In this document: piece after piece, positions 10,366 through 20,845 of the stretch
Layout of the letters: the number at the start of each line of letters is the position of its first letter
How positions within the stretch are numbered: the first letter of the stretch is position 1
NCBI RefSeq assembly: GCF_963576675.1
Contig: NC_088917.1
Location: forward strand, 79,718,610-79,782,609
Direction: 5' to 3'
Length of the DNA stretch: 64,000 nucleotides
Source: Euphorbia lathyris
Taxonomy: Eukaryota; Streptophyta; Magnoliopsida; Malpighiales; Euphorbiaceae
Notes under the pieces: model-generated
Databases searched by the model: none
What the model was told of the DNA's origin: nothing
The model's input: only the letters and a program-made list of their open reading frames with translations
Program-made: the position numbers and the translations under genes

Positions 10366-11583
10366 CTAACCCGTCAAGAGCAAATCACAATCGGATTTTA
10401 AAAGAATACCTTGACCGGGACAGCCCTTCAAATAACGAACCACACGGAGAGCCGCTTCCCAATGCTCCTGCCTCGGTTCATGCATAAATTGAGCAAGGAT
10501 ATGAACTGAGTAGGCCAAATCTGGACGAGTAAAAGAGAGATAAATAAGCCGACCAACAAGACGACGATACTGGTTGGGATTATCAAGAGTTGTCCCACCA
10601 GTGAGAGCTAAAGTATGATTTTGTTCAATTGGAAAGGGTGAAGGCTTGGAACCTAGTAAACCAGCGTCAGCGACAATATCAAGTGCATACTTTCGTTGAC
10701 AAAGGAAAATCCCCTCCGGACCACGAGCTACTTCAATTCCAAGAAAGTACTTCAAAAGGCCTAAATCTTTCATATGAAAACATGCACTCAAATACTTCTT
10801 GAAATCAGCAATAGCGGAAGAGTGATTACCAGATATTATCAAATCATCGACATAAACGAGAACATTGAGTTGAACCTTGCCCCGACGAAGAGTGAATAAC
10901 GAATCATCAGAGTAAGACTGAAGGAAACCATACTGTTTCAAAGAGGCCGTTAACTTAGCAAACCAACACCGCGGGGCCTGACGCAACCCATAAAGAGATT
11001 TCTTCAAACGATAGACCATGCCCGGCTTGGCTCCCTGAAAACCAGGTGGCAACTTCATATAGACCTCCTCATCAAGATCACCATGAAGAAAGGCATTGTG
11101 CACATCCATCTGATGTAATTCCCAATTTTTAGCAGCTGCTATAGCAAGAAAGACCCGAACCGTCACCATTTTGGCCACGGGTGCAAAGGTCTCGGTATAA
11201 TCAATTCCTTCAACCTGATGATTGCCAAAAATGACCAATCGAGCCTTAAGGCGCTCTATTGTGCCATCGGCATGATATTTAATTTTATAGACCCACTTAC
11301 ACCCGAGTGCTTTCTTACCCGACGGTAACTCCTCCATAACCCAGGTCTCATTAGCTTCTAAAGCACCAATTTCTTTTTGCATTGCTTCACGCCAACCCAC
11401 ATTTTTCATTGCTTCATTAAAAGAGCGCGGTTCTATACCAGATAATACAGCTGCAAGAAAGACACGGTGTTTCACAGAAAACTTGTCACAATTCACAAAG
11501 TGTGCTATAGGATAGGGATTACCTGAGGAAACGGATGGCGCAGACGAACTCGGGGATGGACTCATTTTCTGCACATTGTTCAT
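10366..11583 (-). pseudogene. Copia reverse transcriptase domain
   Basis: This is a RVT_2-type reverse transcriptase. Seen in order are WREAMQKEIGALEANETW, the conserved GCKWVYKIK block, ARLVIFGNHQVEGIDYTETFAPV, LHQMDVHNAFLHGDLDEEVYM, LKKSLYGLRQAPRCW and the catalytic YVDDLIISG. It is followed by the LTRPDLAYSV-type connection (here FTRPDLAYSV). The segment is bounded by in-frame stops at 11598-11596 side and at 10368-10366. Otherwise the frame is continuous with integrase and RNase H. It copies element RNA to DNA in the virus-like particle of an intact element. Confidence 0.93.
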
Positions 11584-11598
11584 AACATAGTCTTTCGC

Positions 11599-12750
11599 CT
11601 AGCCTGGAGGGCGCTTATCACGGACCACACAGCCTATAGGAGAAGCAGGCATGGGCAAAGAACTACCAGCCATGCCCACGGGAGGAGTGGCCGCATCAAC
11701 CGCGGCCTCATTGGTAACCGAAGGCGGAATAGGCACCGCATGAGGGACTTCCATTCCAGTAGTCGAAGAACCCACACCATCACTGTCATCATCATGTATA
11801 GTCACAGTCGGAAGAGAGCAAGACTCACCAACATCTAACTGGGAAGAAGATACATCCTGAAATGGAAATTCATTCTCATGAAAGTCCACGTCCCTAGAGA
11901 CAAAGAAATCTCCTGTTTCAAGATCATAGAATTTCCAACCTTTCTTGCCATTCAGATAGCCAACAAAAATGCATTTACGACTACGAGGGGCCCATTTATT
12001 TCTCTTAGATTTTTTATCATGAACAAAACTCAAACAGCCAAACACCCGTAGTGCAGCATAGTCGGGAGGCTTGTCAAACAAGACTTCATAGGGTGTTTTA
12101 TTTTGTAAGACCAGCGATGGTGTCCGGTTAATCAGATAAACTGCTGCAAGAATACATTCCCCCCAAAATCTAATCGGTAAATGACCCTGAAACATTAACG
12201 CTCTCCCTACATTCAAAATATGTTGATGTTTCCGCTCAACACGGCCATTTTGTTGTGGAGTACCCATGCAAGAAGTTTGGAACAAAATACCACGTACAGA
12301 GAAGTAATCAAGCATACATTTAAATTATGTACCATTATCACTACGCACAATCTTAACAGTCGTGTCAAATTGGCGTTCTACCATAGCAAGAAAAGAACAA
12401 AAGGCCTTATAAACTTCAGTTTTATTTCTCAATAAATAGACCCACACTGCTCGAGAAAAATCATCCACAATGGTTAAAAAATAAACAGCATCACATGAAG
12501 AGGGAGTATTATTCGGACCCCACAGGTCACAATGAATAAGTTCAAACTTTCTACTTGCTTTATTTTCACTAAGAGAAAAACAATCACGTTTTTGCTTTGC
12601 TTTAGGACAAACTACACAAGCTTTATTGGACTTTTGCATATTACTAGAATCTAAAGCAGCCACTAACTTGACTGCTTTATCTGAAGGATGACCCAGATGT
12701 CGATGCCACAACTCAAACTCTGTCAAACCCGGAACAGTAACTGCTTGCAC
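11599..12750 (-). pseudogene. Copia integrase region
   Basis: The pre-integrase zinc-binding part (WHRHLGHPSDKAV, then CVVCPKAKQ) is followed by the rve core: DLWGP, VDDFSRAVWVYLL, RSDNGT, then, after an in-frame TAA at 12327-12325, the TPQQNGRVERKHQHIL block with the catalytic Glu. The conserved C-terminal copia motifs KTPYEVLF and FGCLSFVHDK follow. Asp-Asp-Glu residues appear present. The frame ends at an in-frame stop at 11601-11599. In an intact element it joins cDNA to the target and leaves the 5-bp duplication. Confidence 0.92.
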
Positions 12751-12786
12751 AATAGGAACGCTCCGGAAGAAATAGAGTCCATCCCG

Positions 12787-14187
12787 TCATTCACCTGCTC
12801 CAATCAGATTCCCCGAAACTTGGTCCTGTATAGCACATAAAGAAGCAGTGAATTTAACAAAGCAAAGGGAATCATCAATCAATTGGGATACTGAAATTAA
12901 ATTGCAAGTGAGTCGGGGTACAAATAGAACATTTTGGAGAGTAAGTCCACGGGGTAACATCACACGCCCTTTCATAGTGGCAATTGTATGTTGACCATTA
13001 GGCAGGCCCACGGGACAGTCCGGAATCCTCACAACATCCACCAAACAAGTTAGGTCTCCGGTAACGTGATGAGAGGCTCCTGTATCAAGTATCCAAGATA
13101 AAGAAGAAGTCTCACCAGTCATTCTATCTCCTTGACTTTTACTATCAATCATGTTTAATAGAATTTGCACTTGTGCTTTGTCTAAGTTCAAAGGTTGAAT
13201 ATCAATAGAATCAGTAACAGCGTTTGCACGAACAGGAGTTTCTCTTCTACGACCGACGGAAGTAACAGTACCCGTGGAGGCAGCCCCACCACGAGTCGAA
13301 CCGCGACGATTACCGTCACGATTGCGATCAGCCCACCATTCCGGATAGCCATGGAGTTTAAAATAGGTACTAGCATCATGGCGAGTCTGCTTACAATGAG
13401 TACAAGTCAATTTTGATTTATCATAACGATCTGAGTTACCCTTAGAGCGATCAACTTGGAGGGCAAATGCATGGACATCCGCTGCTACAGTCACCACCTT
13501 CTCCCGTGCAATATCGCGGGAGCGCTCTTCCTGAACAAAAACTTCATATGCCTCCTCCAATGTGGGAGTAGGTTTTTGAGAGAGAAGATTAGTGCGAACA
13601 GCAGAATAGAGATCATCATCAACACCAATCAAGAGTTGATGAAAGCGCTCCTCTTCTCGATCCACCTCAAACTTCCCTTGAACACCACAAGTACAGAGGC
13701 CACATTCACAAGTATGCATCGATTTCAACCGATTCAGCTCATCCCAAAGAGACACAATACTATTATAATACTCCTCAATTGACATACCTTTTGCTTGTTT
13801 GCAATTGGTAATGGCAGCCCGCAATTGTTGAAGACGAGGTCCGTTGGCCTTCGCAAAACGCTTCTCCAAATACACCCAGAGGCGCCGCGCCTCATCATGA
13901 AAAGGAACCGTAGATGCAACCTTTACATCCATTGTTCGCATAATCCATGACACAATCATGGAATTGACTGTGTCCCAATCCAAAAGCTTCTTCTTATCGG
14001 TGGGCTTATTAACCTTTCCATCAGGAAAGACAAATTTTCTACGAGATTTCAGTGCCAAAGTAATGGCTCTCGACCAAGTTACATAATTATCCCCCTTGAA
14101 AACGACATGAGTAATGATATTACCGGGTTGATCACCGGATCCAAGATAATAAGGAGAAGAAGTATCAATCTTTCCCTTGTCTGCCAT
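12787..14187 (-). pseudogene. Copia gag and protease region
   Basis: I place the start at the ATG at 14187-14185 (MADKGK). The gag part shows the plant copia order: YYLGSGDQPGNIITHVVFKG near the N terminus, NYVTWSRAI, and a retrotransposon gag domain (RLWVYLEKRFAKANGPRLQQL). A CX2C...H motif (CTHCKQTRHDAST) degenerates from the usual zinc knuckle. The aspartic protease site WILDTGASHHVTGD lies near residue 410. The frame is closed by a premature TGA at 12789-12787, but homology carries on in the same frame. The polyprotein frame spans 14187 to 9898, about 1,430 codons. Confidence 0.9.
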
Positions 14188-14241
14188 AGTTTTGCAAAGG
14201 AGAAAAAAAAACGATTTAGGGTTTGGTTTGCTAGACGGCTG

Positions 14242-14253
14242 GCTCTGATACCA
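14242..14253 (-). other. Primer-binding site of the copia element (initiator tRNA-Met)
   Basis: On the minus strand TGGTATCAGAGC directly follows the 5' LTR. This is the standard complement of the 3' end of plant initiator tRNA-Met. Confidence 0.93.
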
Positions 14254-14370
14254 TGCTAGGTTTTGGAGAAATCGGTTTCCCTTACCCAATTTTATTGATA
14301 AAGACCTATTTATATACAAGTATAAAACATTAGGTCGTATGTAATTACAATGGTATCCTTTATTCTAACA
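14254..14370 (-). repeat. 5' LTR of the copia element
   Basis: 117-bp partner of 9774-9890. On the minus strand it starts TGTTAGAATAAAGG and ends AAACCTAGCA, directly followed by the primer-binding site. Confidence 0.95.
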
Positions 14371-14916
14371 ATGTTGGTGCGTAAAAAACGTGGGACTATT
14401 CACCTTAAGGAGGTGTGGACATTGCCTGAAGGACATAAAATTGTTGTTAATTGCAATGATCTAGGGCAACCTATTAAAGAGGGAGCTGGTATTTTGGGAG
14501 GATGGTTGGGTAATGTAGCTAGAAAGAAAGAATTTTGCTCAATAGAATTCACAGATTGGAGAAAAATGCCTCGTCAGTATAAGCATGATATTCTTAATTT
14601 GACAAAGGTATTGGACTAGTTCAAATATTTAATATTGTTTCAATTGATTATAAATCACTTATATATTATACCTTAATTTTCTTTTTTATATTTATACTAA
14701 ACTCTGTTCATGTTAACATTATAGAAATATTTTGAGCTTCCTGATACTGAAAATGTGCAAAAATGGATATTGGCATCTATTGCTCATAAATGGAGAGAGT
14801 TCAAGCATGACTTGAAAAACAAATATCTTTTGCCTGGAAAGACTCAAGAAGAAATAGAGAATGATGTTCCCACTGGAGTCTTTCCGAATCAATGGAAGGA
14901 ACTTGTGCAGTACTGG

Positions 14917-16316
14917 CATAGTTATTAGACTCGTACGAGTCACGAGTCGACTCGTACGAGTCGATACGATTTAGAAGGATTTCGAGTCGACTCTATAGTC
15001 TAACTCGAAACCTTCCTGAATCGGTCATGACTCGGCCGAATCGTTGGTGACTTGGCCGTATCAGCCGAGTCATCCGAGTCGGTCGAGAAAAAAAAAGAGA
15101 AAAATTTAACTTAGTGAGGAGACTCTTCACTTGAGAGGCTGGCCACTCAACTCCGTCCCTGTATTGGCCATGGCTGAAGCCCTTACAGCCATGACCAACG
15201 GAGAAGAAGATGCTATCTTCTATTTTGTTTTTCAAAAAATAGATTTAATCAGCAAATCTCACTTCTAATGGCAAGCCTTCAACAAAATTTGATTATTGAG
15301 TTACATTTGATCCAAAGTCTTAGATTTCAATTTGTTCCTGATGATATGCGGTCGAAACCGACCGACTGTGAGTGAGGCGGTGGAGAGAGGACGGTAGAGA
15401 GAGGGACGAAAAAGAAGGAGAGAGACCTAAATGATTTTAAAAAAAAACTGAAATGATTTATTATTATATTAAGGCTTAATACACAAATAACCTCCTAAAC
15501 TTGTCTACATATTGCAACTTTCCCCTCCAACTTTCAATTGTAACAACTTACCTCTCAAACTTGTTCAATTGTAACAACTTACCCTTTAAATTTGTCCAAT
15601 TGTAAAACACAACCTCAAATTGCTGACATAGACTGCAATTGAAGAAACACGTAAAATACAAAATCTGCAACACTCGTGGAGTATAATAATCAGATCTTTG
15701 ACGTGATACGAATCCGGTGAAACTTTTTCATGGTTGTTTCAAATACGGGGTAAAAAAATTCCCAATTTGGGGTTATGTTTTACAATTTGACAAGTTTAAG
15801 GGGTAAGTTGTTACAATTGAAAGTTGAGGGGGGCAGTTGCAACATTTAGACAAGTTCAGGAGGTTATTTGTATATTAGGCCTTATATTAATTTGTTAGTT
15901 CCTGGACTTTCCACACAATACATTTTCATTTGTTTATTTTTATTTTTAGTTTTGTCAGTTTTTAGGTTTCTTATTATTATTTTCTATTTGTGTTGAGTTC
16001 ACTTCTAACTACTATTTTTATTTCTTTTCAATTTATATTATTGATGGAATTTCAGTTAAATTAACTATTAGATTTGAGTTAAATTTGTTAATTTGGTATT
16101 TAATTTTAGTTTATTTCTTTTCAATTTGTACAGATGTTTCATTTGGATATTAAAATTTGATTTTTAAACTCATATTTAAAGTTAAATATGGATAATATTT
16201 TATTTTTTATAATATTTTAAAATTGATCCGTATCTTACGATTCGATTCGATTCACGAGTCTCGATTCACAAAATGAGATTTCGAGTCATGAGTCGTATCT
16301 CGATTTAACAACTATG
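14917..16316. mobile_element. Non-autonomous hAT element, 8-bp TSD AGTACTGG
   Basis: The ends CATAGTTATTAGACTCG and (reverse complement) CATAGTTGTTAAATCGAG are terminal inverted repeats. The 8-bp duplication AGTACTGG lies at 14909-14916 and 16317-16324. Both subterminal regions are full of GACTCG/CGAGTC hexamers (14934-15090 and 16230-16300), as expected for transposase-binding sites. It is 1.4 kb with no transposase and contains a MULE-MITE. It interrupts a TNPA exon; deleting it and one TSD copy restores the reading frame across the site. Confidence 0.9.
15473..15881. mobile_element. Mutator-like MITE, 9-bp TSD TTATATTAA, inside the hAT
   Basis: Arms GGCTTAATACACAAATAACC and GGCCTAATATACAAATAACC (reverse complement) pair over about 120 bp. 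The exact 9-bp duplication TTATATTAA is at 15464-15472 and 15882-15890. It is non-coding and related to the copy at 35898-36267. Confidence 0.9.
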
Positions 16317-17854
16317 AGTACTGGTTTTCTGAAAAATCACAGGTTACTTTTTTCAACAAATATTACTAGTTTATCATTAAGTTTATAATTCTTATTACTA
16401 AACAATTTATTTTTCAACTATATGTTCAGAAGCTTTCAGAAAAAGGCAAAGCATCATGGGCAAAAAAAATACATCGCATACAACGGGCTCAAAGAGTTTT
16501 GCAAGGAAAAAAGACGAATATGTAAGTTTTTATTTTAATTTTCGAATTCATGGTTTGTTATTATGAGTTTGTATAGCTACTTATTAATGAAATATCATCA
16601 TAGGAGGTGGTTCATGGAAAAAACCAGGACAAATTGAGTTTTTTGGAATTACTCACAAGAGACAGGATGGAAGTTTCATCAATGATCAAGCACGAGAGCT
16701 TATGGTAAGCCTTGTAAAATAATATTTATGATTCAATTTTTTATGTGCTTGATATACAATTATATCAAATATAGACTTTATTACTTTTAATAATAAAATA
16801 GGAGCAAGTTGTCAACATTGTTGCTGAACGTTCCGCAACATCTAAAGATTCCAATCTAAATACTGTTGAGGATGATGTGTTCAATGAATTAATAGGAAAA
16901 GATAAATATGGTCGAATTAGAGGATACAGACTTGGAGTTAGTAGTAGGCAATTGTTTGGACCTGAATTTCATCCGAGGAAAAGGGCTCATCATGATGTTA
17001 CGATTCAAGACAATTGTGAAGGGAACATTGCTGACATGAAAGAATATTATGAGACAAAGATGATAGAAATGAAGAATGAGCATGAAGATAAGATGAGAGA
17101 AATGAAGAATGAGCATGAAAATAAAATGGCTAAACTTCAGAAGAATATGGACTTAATTAATTCAAAAATATCTCGTTTTAACATCGTTTCCGGGGTTAGT
17201 AATTTTACTTGCTTACATGGATTATTATACTTGTTTTATATCTGAACATAATTTGATTATAATCTTCTTTTTTTTTTCAGACCCAGACTCGATACAGTGA
17301 TTCACAAGGTTATCATGTGGTGTCGAGAAAATGAAATCAAGCTGCAAATAGAATGGTCATCACTTTATTTTTAGATATGATTTTGTTGAAGAATTTCTTT
17401 ATGTTGTTTTATCTAGTTAACTTAACCATAGCCTGACCAAATTTGAAGTTGAAATCAGCACCGTGTGCGACTGAGCTAGTGATGTTGTCCAATGCAAGTC
17501 GTTGATCAACTTGAAGAACTTGAAAGGTTCTGATCAGGAAAGTTGTGTTTGTTTTTTGAGAAAATTACAAAACTAGGTCAAATGGGAGGCCCATTTACAT
17601 ATTTAACCCATTTACTCAACCTATTACATATCTAGACTCATTTTGTGTGACTTTTCAAAAATACCTCCAATATTTACGCGCGGCTCGCCCCACCCCGTCT
17701 GACTTCGCATATTCCATACTATGCGAAGTCTGCGAAGTAAATGTTTGGGTTTGCTTGATGAATTTAGTTCGCATATGCGAAGCCTGGATGTGTTTTGAAG
17801 CTAATTCGTGAAGTGGTATATAACAAAAAAGGGCAAACAACAACGGATTCTAAC

Positions 17855-18030
17855 ATTAAAATCATAACATTATCAAAATTTACAACAAGATTGCCACAAT
17901 AACGACATTCAAATCATAACATTATCAAAATTTACAACAAGATTGCCACAATGAACTCTACTAACATTATCAAAATTTACAACAAGATTGCCACAATAAC
18001 GACATAACATTATCAAAATCTACTAACAAG
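17855..18030. repeat. Tandem array of about 50-bp units
   Basis: The phrase 'aacattatcaaaatttacaa' followed by 'caagattgccacaa' recurs about four times with short variable spacers (for example 'taacgacattcaaatcat'). The last unit is degenerate. Confidence 0.8.
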
Positions 18031-18309
18031 ATTGGCACCATGGGATGGACGTGTCCCATGGTGCACCCCGAGATTGACACAACCTCTCCGAACGAATCAT
18101 TTCAGGAGTGAATGTGTCAATCTTGGGGAAGTTCATCCCTATATAGGAAGGAAAATCATCTTCCCTGCAGCTCAGTACGCCGCCTTCTAGAAAGGGATGT
18201 TACGTATTCAACCATCTACATAAAAAAATTAACCGTGTTAGTTATGAAAAAGAACGATTTTGGATTCGCGAAATGAAAATTAGCAAAGCATGCGAATGTA
18301 AATGTGCAG

Positions 18310-18440
18310 GGGAAGAGGTGATTTTACTTCGCATAACGATTTTTTCGCGAAATCTGCGAGGTCTGAAATGTGACTATCTACGTCGCATAACGATTTTTTC
18401 GCGAAGTCTGCGAGGTCTGAAACGTAAGGATCTATTCGCA
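18310..18440. repeat. Tandem duplication of about 59 bp, CG-rich
   Basis: The block 'cgcataacgattttttcgcg' plus 'aartctgcgaggtctgaaa' occurs twice in a row. Inverted, partial versions (AATTCGCGAACTAATAGATT, GATCCATACGTTTCAGAC) follow at 18440-18490, so the array can fold back. Confidence 0.7.
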
Positions 18441-19109
18441 GAATTCGCGAACTAATAGATTCGCGAGGTAGATCCATACGTTTCAGACTCTTTCTCTTCG
18501 TAGAACGTCGTGAAATCATCAATACATGAAGTAGATCATCACTTTCCAGGCTCGTTCTCTTCGCAAAGCTTAGCGAAACCATCGATTGCGAAGTGAATTC
18601 ATTATAAAACGCAGAAAAAAAAACAGATACTTAAATTTTTCGCCCCTTTCACCCCCAAAAGCGACAATAACAATATGATAACATGGGAAGAACGAAGGAA
18701 ATAACGTAGAAAAACCATTTCTTTGATGGTAACAAGAAGAAAGAAACCAAGCAATGAACATGAAGATGAAAAACCATGGCTTCGTTTTCTAGGGTTCGGA
18801 AGTTGCAGAATCAAGAGATGAAAAGAGGAAAATGAGAAATTCATTGTGATTTTGACGAAATGGTGCAGATTTCGTGCAATTTAAAGGAAGAAAGGAAGAT
18901 CAAAAGTCTTTGAAATCATTAATGCAGGAGCAACTTTTCGCATAACCAAGGAGATAGGGGGGAGCGGTGATTCGCGGAGATAGAGGGGAAGTGGGAAGGT
19001 CAGGGGTATTTTTGGAAAGTCACACAAAATGAGTATATGTAATAGGTTGAGTAAATGAGTTAAATATGTAAATGACCTTCCCATTTGACCTAGTTTTGTA
19101 ATTTTCTCT

Positions 19110-20840
19110 TGTTTTTTTTTTTGTTTTTAATCAAGTTAACCTCTTCATTAATTATTAATTATGGTCCTGATGTAAGACTTTTTGGATTATGTCGTGGATG
19201 TGAATAGACTTTGAAATGTCAAAATTGTGTTTGGTGGATTGTAGATTACCGCAGAAAATGTGTTAACATGGCCTTGCTTAGTTGTTCTATTTTTAATACC
19301 AGCTATATGTAGTTTGTACGCACTAATTTAGGAAATAGAACTTTAATACCAAATGTATGTGGTTTCTACGCACTAATTTAGTTGTTCCTAAAAAAATTAA
19401 CACCGTTTTAAGAGCTTATTTTAATCAATTGGGTTGACTGTTTTATTATCAAATCGTCTTTCTAAACAAGTTGAACGGTTCAATCTAATTCGGAAATTTG
19501 AAAAAATCTCTAAAATTGTATCTATCAGAGTCAATGATACAATTTGGTTCAATCCTAACGAAAAAGTCAGTTGATTCATTGCGCTTTTGGATCTTTTTAT
19601 TCAGATATTCAGTTCGATTCTAAAATCTACAACATGGCTAAAATTAATCTTACTTGGAAACGTTAGAGTAAAAATCATTTCTTATCACGATAATGATCAA
19701 ATTTAACTCTAATATTTGAAGCAAAGTGTAGATTTAGCGATAACGTACGAAATAGTGCAAATTTAACTTCCAAGCAAGTCCAAGTTTAGTATTACACTAA
19801 ATATCTTTCACATAGTTGATTTTTGGAAGGTTTCAAGTGAGAGTTAAATACAAGTCAAACTTTTTTTCCTAATTTCGACAACGTAGGGCTATAATTGATC
19901 TTGTTTGGAAACGTTAGCGTTAAATTTACGCCATTTGATATATTAGCGTTAAAACGTTAGGGTTAAATTTGGTCTTTATCCCTTTCGTATATTAGGGTCA
20001 AACATCTTCCACATTTACCTTACTTTTTTTGCAATCAAGTGATCAATCGATTACGTTTTACATATGTTTAGGAGGCTAACTGAATATTTTATGCAAGTTA
20101 AAGAAGATATCGGGATATTTTAAAAATTTAGAAGGCGAATCAAACCTTTTAAATAAGTTGAAGGTTCAAAGCTAAATTTCCAAATTAACAATTCCCAACT
20201 CCACTATACTGAATTCCTAATTATAATTAAATCGTTTTTCTTCAAAATAAATAAATAAATAAAAGAAATTATAATATAATGAATTAAACTAAATTTCTTT
20301 CACACCCCTGATTCCCAAATGCAAAAGAGGCAGAAGACCTAAATTTTATAACAAACAGTTGGCAAATTCTGCTTGGGAGATTTTTTTTCATAATTTCATA
20401 ATCGCCGCCGCTTGCGAGATTTTTTTCCAAATGAATCTAATTTAAGATTCAATCTCCTTATTGTTTGCCAGCCATAGCAATCGCTACTCCGATCTCAATC
20501 GCAATCGCTACAATTGGGTACTCCGATCTCTTTCAGGTTAGCTCGCTCAATGATTCTTGATTTTATCATTAAATTTATTTTTTTTGCTTAAATTTCTGGT
20601 GTACTGCGTGCTTGGTCTTGATGTGGCTTATATTCAGCTTGTACGTATTACATGAGTAGAAGACACTGTAAATGGATTTGTAGAAAGGGAAGAACGACTC
20701 TAGTTTTTGAAAGGTATTTTCTACTGACCCACCCTTTGTGTGTAAATTTATAACTATTTAGTTAGTTTCAACCTTTATTTATGTTCACTAATTAAATTGC
20801 CTTAACTAACTTGTTGCAATTGAAATTTCTTCAAATTATG
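19110..20840. other. CACTA internal non-coding sequence
   Basis: No gene is visible. A half-copy of the 6304-6735 repeat lies at about 20010-20150. The stretch 20400-20560 is richer in GC and has a CAG|GTTAGC-type donor near 20537-20543. It may be 5' untranslated sequence of the TNPD-like gene, whose coding part resumes after the LTR element. Confidence 0.45.
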
Positions 20841-20845
20841 CATTG

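Larger units (their letters stand above)
9774..14370 (-). mobile_element. Ty1/copia LTR retrotransposon with 117-bp LTRs, TSD ATGTT
   Basis: Two 117-bp LTRs (TG...CA) that read as identical flank a 4.4-kb interior on the minus strand. The 5-bp target duplication ATGTT is at 9769-9773 and 14371-14375. A primer-binding site for initiator tRNA-Met abuts the right LTR and a G-run polypurine tract abuts the left LTR. The single gag-pol frame has four premature stops and no frameshift. It is inserted in a coding exon of the CACTA TNPA-like gene, so it is younger than the CACTA. Confidence 0.95.
9171..17334 (+). pseudogene. TNPA-like CACTA protein gene (plant transposase, Ptta/En/Spm family), interrupted
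   Basis: Exons inferred from GT/AG borders and protein similarity are 9171-9411, 9758-9773 joined to 14376-14607 (split by the copia element), 14725-14916 joined to 16325-16342 (split by the hAT), 16430-16521, 16604-16704, 16802-17194 and 17281-17334. The product starts with an acidic region (TDGESESDG), then a transposase_24-like core (KKRGTIHLKEVWTLPEG, VFPNQWKELVQYW, GKASWAKKIHRIQRAQ, FFGITHKRQDGSF). It ends in a coiled coil made of MIEMKNEHEDK-type repeats. Reading phase runs cleanly from the first exon through 16342. The junction 16521/16604 does not keep frame as drawn, so a small indel or a different splice site is likely. The family role is binding of CACTA ends; two insertions in exons make this copy non-functional. 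Confidence 0.8.
17558..19108. mobile_element. Non-autonomous Mutator-like element, TSD TTGTTTTTT
   Basis: Terminal inverted repeats of about 110 bp start GAGAAAATTACAAAACTAGG on both sides. The 9-bp duplication TTGTTTTTT (17549-17557 and 19109-19117) is exact. The interior has no transposase but holds two tandem arrays and many GCGAAGTCTGCGAAG-like units. Short open frames inside (for example 18570-18844 minus) look like chance frames. It lies just after the TNPA-like gene. Confidence 0.9.

Noticed and set aside
14242..14253. tRNA-Met gene fragment
   Set aside because: Only 12 bases matching the tRNA 3' complement next to an LTR; it is a retroelement primer-binding site. The same holds for 44529-44540.
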